Part shown: piece after piece, positions 6,690 to 9,661 of the stretch
Position numbering within the stretch: the first letter of the stretch is position 1
Layout of the letters: each line of letters starts with the position of its first letter
NCBI GenBank assembly: GCA_039029915.1
Contig: JBCCFD010000314.1
Location: 1-9,661 of the forward strand
Origin: QQUD01 sp039029915
GTDB lineage: Bacteria > Chloroflexota > Anaerolineae > Promineifilales > Promineifilaceae
Length of the DNA: 9,661 nucleotides
Direction: 5' to 3'
Position numbers and translations under genes: made by a program
The notes under the pieces: generated by a model
What the model was told of the DNA's origin: nothing
Database searches by the model: none
What the model saw: the letters and a program-made list of their open reading frames with translations, nothing else

Positions 6690-7715
6690 TTAGGCTGAAA
6701 ACATTACGATAGTCATTACTTCGGCAAATTGCTCTAAATATGGGACTGAAAGAGCTAGCAACCCAAGAACGAAGTTGTACCCAGTATGCACCATGATAGC
6801 GACAGTTGTGCTATGTTTTTTCCGCAGGTGGCCCAAAATGAGCCCCAGCACAAAAATTAGAAAGGTGATGGGGGTTAAGCCATATTGAACGTGACCCAGG
6901 GCGAAGATAACGGCCGTAAAAAACACCCCTAAAACCGGTTGAAACGCCCCCCTAAATAAAATCTCTTCCCCAAAACCTGCCGAAGAGGCCAAGAGTGCCC
7001 ACTCCCAAACCGTATCCACATTTTCCAGCAGGCGCTCATTGACGGTTGTCAGCTGTTCAGCCTCTGCCGGGAAAAATGCACCCCACACAACACCCACAAT
7101 CCCTTGTAAAATCACAAGCCCAAATATCCAGCGAAAAGACAAAAATAGATCAGCGCGGGTTGGGCGGGTTAATCCTAAACGGCTGATTGTTTCAGGATAA
7201 CTTCGCCGTACAACCAGTCCAACACCCATAAAGCCTAAGGCTGTAAAGGCGATTCCAGGCGTAATAATATCTAGGAGGGTGGCCGGTTCGGCCGTCGCAG
7301 CAAGCTGTTCCAAACTCCCTTGAGAAAGAATCAAAGCCACATTGCCTACTAAGTACCCTACGCCCAATAGGGCTAACCCGTGAATAGGAGATTGAAAGCG
7401 AAAGCGGGTGTTCTTCAATAAGGCATGTCGCGTTTGGCCCACCGTAACCAACACCCCCCACACGGCCGTTAATTGCAAAATAATGCCGTAGGTAATGGGA
7501 TCATTTAAATTTAGAATGTTTTCTGCCGGTTGGAAAGTTTGCAACCGCCACTCGGGCAGCACCACAAACAGAACACCCAAAATGAAGGTGGGAATATTTA
7601 GCAAAAATAAAAAAGTGAAGAACAGTTTGGTAATGCGATCATCTCTCATTCGGGTGGCTAAATTAGCCACAATAATTAATGAGAGACTGAATAGAAAAAG
7701 AAGAAAAAGGCCCAT
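6690..7715 (-). CDS. CPBP-family intramembrane glutamic endopeptidase
   Basis: A 341-residue polytopic membrane protein with the three CPBP (CAAX protease/Abi) motifs near the C-terminus: EExxxR as GEEILFRG (E250, E251, R255), FxxxH as FALGH (F271, H275) and HxxxN as HTGYN (H310, N314). All expected catalytic residues are present, so it should be active. Hydrophobic helices fill the first 130 residues and most of 150-340. Family members cleave membrane-bound substrates; in bacteria they act in bacteriocin immunity, prenyl-type processing or surface-protein maturation. The ATG has no clear Shine-Dalgarno sequence. The gene heads a probable two-gene operon with the secreted protein downstream, making that protein or other exported neighbours candidate substrates; this is inference only. 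Confidence 0.93.
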   Translation of the reverse strand: MGLFLLFLFSLSLIIVANLATRMRDDRITKLFFTFLFLLNIPTFILGVLFVVLPEWRLQTFQPAENILNLNDPITYGIILQLTAVWGVLVTVGQTRHALLKNTRFRFQSPIHGLALLGVGYLVGNVALILSQGSLEQLAATAEPATLLDIITPGIAFTALGFMGVGLVVRRSYPETISRLGLTRPTRADLFLSFRWIFGLVILQGIVGVVWGAFFPAEAEQLTTVNERLLENVDTVWEWALLASSAGFGEEILFRGAFQPVLGVFFTAVIFALGHVQYGLTPITFLIFVLGLILGHLRKKHSTTVAIMVHTGYNFVLGLLALSVPYLEQFAEVMTIVMFSA

Positions 7716-7751
7716 ATATTTGTACTTTATTGATGCATGATGATAATTGAA

Positions 7752-7768
7752 TGTGACCCATTGTCACA
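7752..7768. promoter_or_regulatory. Dyad TGTGAC-N5-GTCACA, candidate operator
   Basis: Perfect 6-base arms around a 5-base centre. It starts two bases from a TATAAT on the minus strand (7770-7775) and covers the predicted start (about 7763) of the CPBP protease transcript, a classic repressor position. The half-site resembles that of CRP/FNR proteins, but TGTGA and TCACA are 7 bases apart rather than the canonical 6. Confidence 0.4.
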
Positions 7769-7769
7769 A

Positions 7770-7775
7770 ATTATA
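7770..7775 (-). promoter_or_regulatory. -10 box of the CPBP protease promoter
   Basis: Perfect TATAAT on the minus strand, 55 bases before the ATG at 7715. No good -35 box is seen at 16-18 bases (best is a weak TTGCAT at 15), so an activator or a loose -35 may apply. Confidence 0.35.
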
Positions 7776-7891
7776 ATAACAAAAAGAATCATGCAAGTGG
7801 AAAACAAAAAGTTCTTTGAAATAAAACAGCATTGCTACACCTTTTGTTTTCCTATAAGTAAATCACACTGACCGCCATTTTTGTCAAATTT

Positions 7892-7921
7892 CTAATTGTG
7901 ATTTACCTGAATCACAATTAG
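7892..7921. promoter_or_regulatory. Perfect 12-base inverted repeat upstream of the hydrolase gene
   Basis: CTAATTGTGATT (7892-7903) and AATCACAATTAG (7910-7921) are exact reverse complements around a 6-base centre. The repeat is 47 bases before the start of the alpha/beta-hydrolase gene. It is AT-rich with no T-run, so an operator is more likely than a terminator. It contains the same TGTGA/TCACA half-site as the dyad at 7752-7768, with a 10-base gap; another half-site lies at 7863-7867. Confidence 0.5.
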
Positions 7922-7968
7922 GTTTATGAGAATGGGGAGCTTTTAAGTTTTGTATACGCTGAGGAAAT

Positions 7969-8748
7969 ATGCGCCAAGTTGTTTTGCTTATCATAACTTT
8001 ATTGTTGATAGGGTGCGGCACCAAAAATGTTAACTTTGCCGCATTAGAACCATCCCCAACTTCACCCCCACCTACGGAGGCACCCGTGACCGATTCGATT
8101 CCACTAGCTGAAGCAAATAGCGTCACTTTCCATTCAACCACAATCGATGGCACAACCGTCGAGTATGCGCTCGTTCTCCCGGCATCTTTTGAAGAGGGTA
8201 AAGGGTATCCTGTCCTATTAGCATTGCCTCCCGGTCCACAAACACGAAGCATGGTTGATGCAGGCCTAGATGGCTATTGGACCCAACCTGCTCAGGCTCG
8301 AGGCTGGATTGTTGTCAGCCCAATTGCCCCGGATGGTCAGCTATTCTTTCAAGGGTCTGAAGCAGTAATGCCTGAATTTTTACGCCGTGTGGCGGCTACT
8401 TATCCACCAGAAAACGGCCGTTTTCACATCGCGGGCATTAGCAACGGCGGCCTTAGCGCCTTCCGAATTGCGTTAAATCATCCAGACCTTTTCCACTCGG
8501 TTCTGGGCATCCCCGGCTTTCCGCAAACAGCCGCTGACTTTGCCAAGCTCGACCAAATCGTTGACATTCCTATCTTCTTAATTGTGGGTGAAGAGGACAC
8601 GCGCTGGCTCGAAGAGATGGAAAAAACGGCCGTGGCGTTTGAGGAGATGGGCGGCTCAGTCACCTTTAACATCGCCGCTGGTGAAGGGCACGTTGTACGC
8701 TCAATTTCAGGAGACGCCCTGTACGATTACTTAGACTCAACTCGGTAA
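7969..8748 (+). CDS. Alpha/beta-hydrolase (esterase-like) lipoprotein
   Basis: A 259-residue lipoprotein: MRQVV, a hydrophobic run and the lipobox LIGC with Cys16. A short Pro/Thr/Ser spacer (about 28-43) leads to an alpha/beta-hydrolase domain of the esterase D/PHB-depolymerase (LpqC-like) type. The nucleophile elbow is G156-I-S158-N-G; the acid is probably D210 (VGEED) and the base H241 (GEGH), giving a full triad. It should hydrolyse an ester or similar bond outside the membrane; the substrate cannot be told. A GAGGA lies only 3 bases before the ATG, a short spacing. The control region upstream is shared with the divergent CPBP gene. It contains two ACGGCCGT sites, read in two different frames (NGR at 8414, TAV at 8626). 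Confidence 0.9.
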   Translation: MRQVVLLIITLLLIGCGTKNVNFAALEPSPTSPPPTEAPVTDSIPLAEANSVTFHSTTIDGTTVEYALVLPASFEEGKGYPVLLALPPGPQTRSMVDAGLDGYWTQPAQARGWIVVSPIAPDGQLFFQGSEAVMPEFLRRVAATYPPENGRFHIAGISNGGLSAFRIALNHPDLFHSVLGIPGFPQTAADFAKLDQIVDIPIFLIVGEEDTRWLEEMEKTAVAFEEMGGSVTFNIAAGEGHVVRSISGDALYDYLDSTR

Positions 8749-8807
8749 ATTATAAGCAACCTGCTAAAACAAGGGATGAGAATAGAACGCGGATTTCATC
8801 GATTTTT

Positions 8808-8843
8808 ACCTGACACCTGACATTTAACACTCATTTTCAGGTG
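8808..8843. repeat. Tandem 7-mer and weak hairpin between convergent genes
   Basis: ACCTGAC is repeated in tandem (8808-8821). CACCTGA (8814-8820) is complementary to TCAGGTG (8837-8843) across 16 bases, so the two tandem copies offer alternative left arms. It sits in the 119-base gap between the convergent hydrolase and arfB genes and may help to end both transcripts. The stem is short and no proper T-run follows, so an intrinsic terminator is not convincing. Confidence 0.3.
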
Positions 8844-8867
8844 AGAGGCAGGCAACTTTCAAATCAG

Positions 8868-9296
8868 CTATCCCCAATCTTTACTGCGCGATTGCTTCTT
8901 TTCAGACTGTCTTCGTTTATCAGACAGTCGTTTTTCATTAACGGCTCGAGGTTTTTTGGTTTTCTTGCGGACCTTTTCAGGAATTAGCGCTGTGGCCAAA
9001 ACCTGTTGAAAACGAGAAACGGCCGTTTCCCGATTTCTATGCTGACTCCGTGAATCCTGAACATGAATGCTCAGCACCCCTTCTTTATCTAAACGCGCTC
9101 CCAATTTAACCAACAGTCGTTGCCGATCTTTTTCAGACAAAACCGATGAATATATCACATCAAAAAGAAGCGTCACCTTCGTCAGGGCACGATTTGCATG
9201 TTGCCCACCAGGACCACTGCTTGTAGAAAAGCGAAAGTTCAGTTCACTCATGGGTATGGTTAGTGATTCATTGATCACCACTACGTTCTCATCCAT
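8868..9296 (-). CDS. arfB: ArfB-type ribosome-rescue peptidyl-tRNA hydrolase
   Basis: A 142-residue protein with the class I release-factor signature SSGPGGQHANR; the catalytic GGQ is residues 30-32, close to its position in E. coli ArfB (YaeJ). The codon-recognition domains of true release factors are absent. The C-terminus from about 107 is a Lys/Arg-rich tail (KVRKKTKKPRAVNEKRLSDKRR...) of the kind that enters the empty mRNA channel of a stalled ribosome. It should release peptides from non-stop ribosomes in the cytoplasm. Length and both hallmarks fit the family. No Shine-Dalgarno sequence precedes the ATG, and the predicted promoter places transcription only a few bases upstream, so the mRNA may be leaderless. 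One ACGGCCGT site lies in the gene (9019-9026). Confidence 0.95.
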   Translation of the reverse strand: MDENVVVINESLTIPMSELNFRFSTSSGPGGQHANRALTKVTLLFDVIYSSVLSEKDRQRLLVKLGARLDKEGVLSIHVQDSRSQHRNRETAVSRFQQVLATALIPEKVRKKTKKPRAVNEKRLSDKRRQSEKKQSRSKDWG

Positions 9297-9305
9297 AACA
9301 GATGT

Positions 9306-9334
9306 ACAATACTGTTTTTAGCATCGAAAATCAA
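9306..9334 (-). promoter_or_regulatory. Promoter of arfB, predicted leaderless
   Basis: On the minus strand TTGATT (9329-9334), a 17-base spacer and TATTGT (9306-9311), each 4 of 6 to consensus with ideal spacing. Transcription would start near 9299, about 3 bases before the ATG at 9296. It lies in the 45-base gap shared with the divergent metalloenzyme gene; TACAAT on the plus strand at 9305-9310 could be that gene's -10 box. Confidence 0.4.
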
Positions 9335-9341
9335 CCATTTT

Positions 9342-9661
9342 ATGAGCAAGACCAACGCCCAACCCGCAATTTCTAACCACCAGCTTCCCATTAATAACTT
9401 TGTCCACATCTTCTTTTTAGATGGCGTCGGGCTCGGTGAAGATAATCCAGAAGTAAACCCGTTTGACACGGCCGCTTTACCAAACTTAACCGTTTTGCTC
9501 GGTGAAAAGTGGTGGGTGAAGGGAAACGGCCGTCTTACCACTGACCGCGCCTCATTTATCCCAACAGATGCCTCGCTGGGTGTGGCGGGACGCCCTCAAA
9601 GCGCCACCGGCCAAGCCATCATTTTATCGGGGCGCAACGTGTCAAAAGCGGTTGGCGAGCA
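9342..9661 (+). CDS. Alkaline-phosphatase-superfamily metalloenzyme (phosphomutase-like), 3' end beyond window
   Basis: Only the first 106 codons are present; the reading frame is open to the window end. After a polar start comes HIFFLDGVGLGEDNPEVNPF, where D27 is the expected metal ligand of the alkaline-phosphatase superfamily (phosphoglycerate mutase/phosphopentomutase branch). PTDASLGVAGRPQSATGQ (74-91) follows; T89 is in the place of the phosphorylated Thr/Ser nucleophile. Close relatives are often annotated only as 'metalloenzyme domain protein', and the substrate is unknown. No Shine-Dalgarno sequence is evident before the ATG. Codons run T-A-A over a CGGCCG variant at 9468 and N-G-R over ACGGCCGT at 9526. 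Confidence 0.85.
   Translation, partial: MSKTNAQPAISNHQLPINNFVHIFFLDGVGLGEDNPEVNPFDTAALPNLTVLLGEKWWVKGNGRLTTDRASFIPTDASLGVAGRPQSATGQAIILSGRNVSKAVGE

Larger units (their letters stand above)
3299..9534. repeat. Iterated palindrome ACGGCCGT (nine copies)
   Basis: Exact ACGGCCGT at 3300-3307, 3483-3490, 4461-4468, 6910-6917, 7462-7469, 8414-8421, 8626-8633, 9019-9026 and 9526-9533. Five of them extend to AACGGCCGTT; the longest is a 16-base perfect palindrome at 8410-8425 (GAAAACGGCCGTTTTC). Variants with one changed base are AAAACGGCCATTTT at 3003-3016 and 6512-6525, and CGGCCG alone at 7289 and 9469. All nine exact copies lie inside genes, on both strands' genes, in two reading frames. A random octamer would be expected about 0.15 times in a window of this length at equal base use. 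Confidence 0.85.

Noticed and set aside
7853..7858. TATAAG as the -10 box of the hydrolase gene
   Set aside because: The best -35 (TTGCTA at 7832) is only 15 bases away, and no alternative with 16-18 bases stands out; promoter left uncalled.

Overview
The window most likely comes from a Chloroflexota bacterium (Anaerolineae/Ardenticatenia-like). This rests on family-style evidence, not a marker gene. Secreted proteins carry Thr/Pro/Ser-rich spacers of the STPT/PTPT type after a lipobox or membrane anchor. One secreted protein ends in Y-L-P-L-V-I-R, a tail I associate with Chloroflexota exported proteins. The last gene resembles an alkaline-phosphatase-superfamily 'metalloenzyme' common in that phylum. 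Most genes lack a clear Shine-Dalgarno sequence.

Layout. 1-259: AT-rich flank holding a diverged direct repeat (copy 1). 260-2623 (-): large one-pass membrane protein with an N-terminal effector-associated (death-like adaptor) type domain, a TM helix, a Thr/Ser/Pro stalk, a TolB-like propeller and a LamG-like domain. 2624-3152: AT-rich intergenic region with a strong promoter for that gene, repeat copy 2, several inverted repeats, and a weaker promoter for the next gene. 3153-4667 (+): lipoprotein with four DUF7282-like repeats. 4639-6624 (-): secreted multidomain protein whose 3' end overlaps the lipoprotein gene tail to tail. 6690-7715 (-): CPBP-family intramembrane protease, probably co-transcribed with the secreted protein. 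7716-7968: divergent control region rich in TGTGA/TCACA half-sites. 7969-8748 (+): alpha/beta-hydrolase lipoprotein. 8868-9296 (-): ArfB ribosome-rescue hydrolase. 9342-end (+): start of a phosphatase/phosphomutase-superfamily metalloenzyme, cut by the window edge.

Five of the seven genes act at or outside the membrane, so this is largely a cell-surface neighbourhood; ArfB and the metalloenzyme are cytoplasmic housekeeping-type genes. No complete defence system, CRISPR array, transposase, tRNA or rRNA was found.

Three points stand out. (1) The palindrome ACGGCCGT, usually inside AACGGCCGTT, occurs nine times between 3300 and 9533 and never in the first 3 kb; it behaves like a highly iterated palindrome similar in concept to cyanobacterial HIP1. 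(2) The first gene combines an inside adaptor-like domain with an outside sensor-like region, is AT-richer, lacks the palindrome, and sits between diverged direct repeats. (3) The divergent region at 7716-7968 contains two dyads built from the same TGTGA half-site, one placed over a predicted transcription start.
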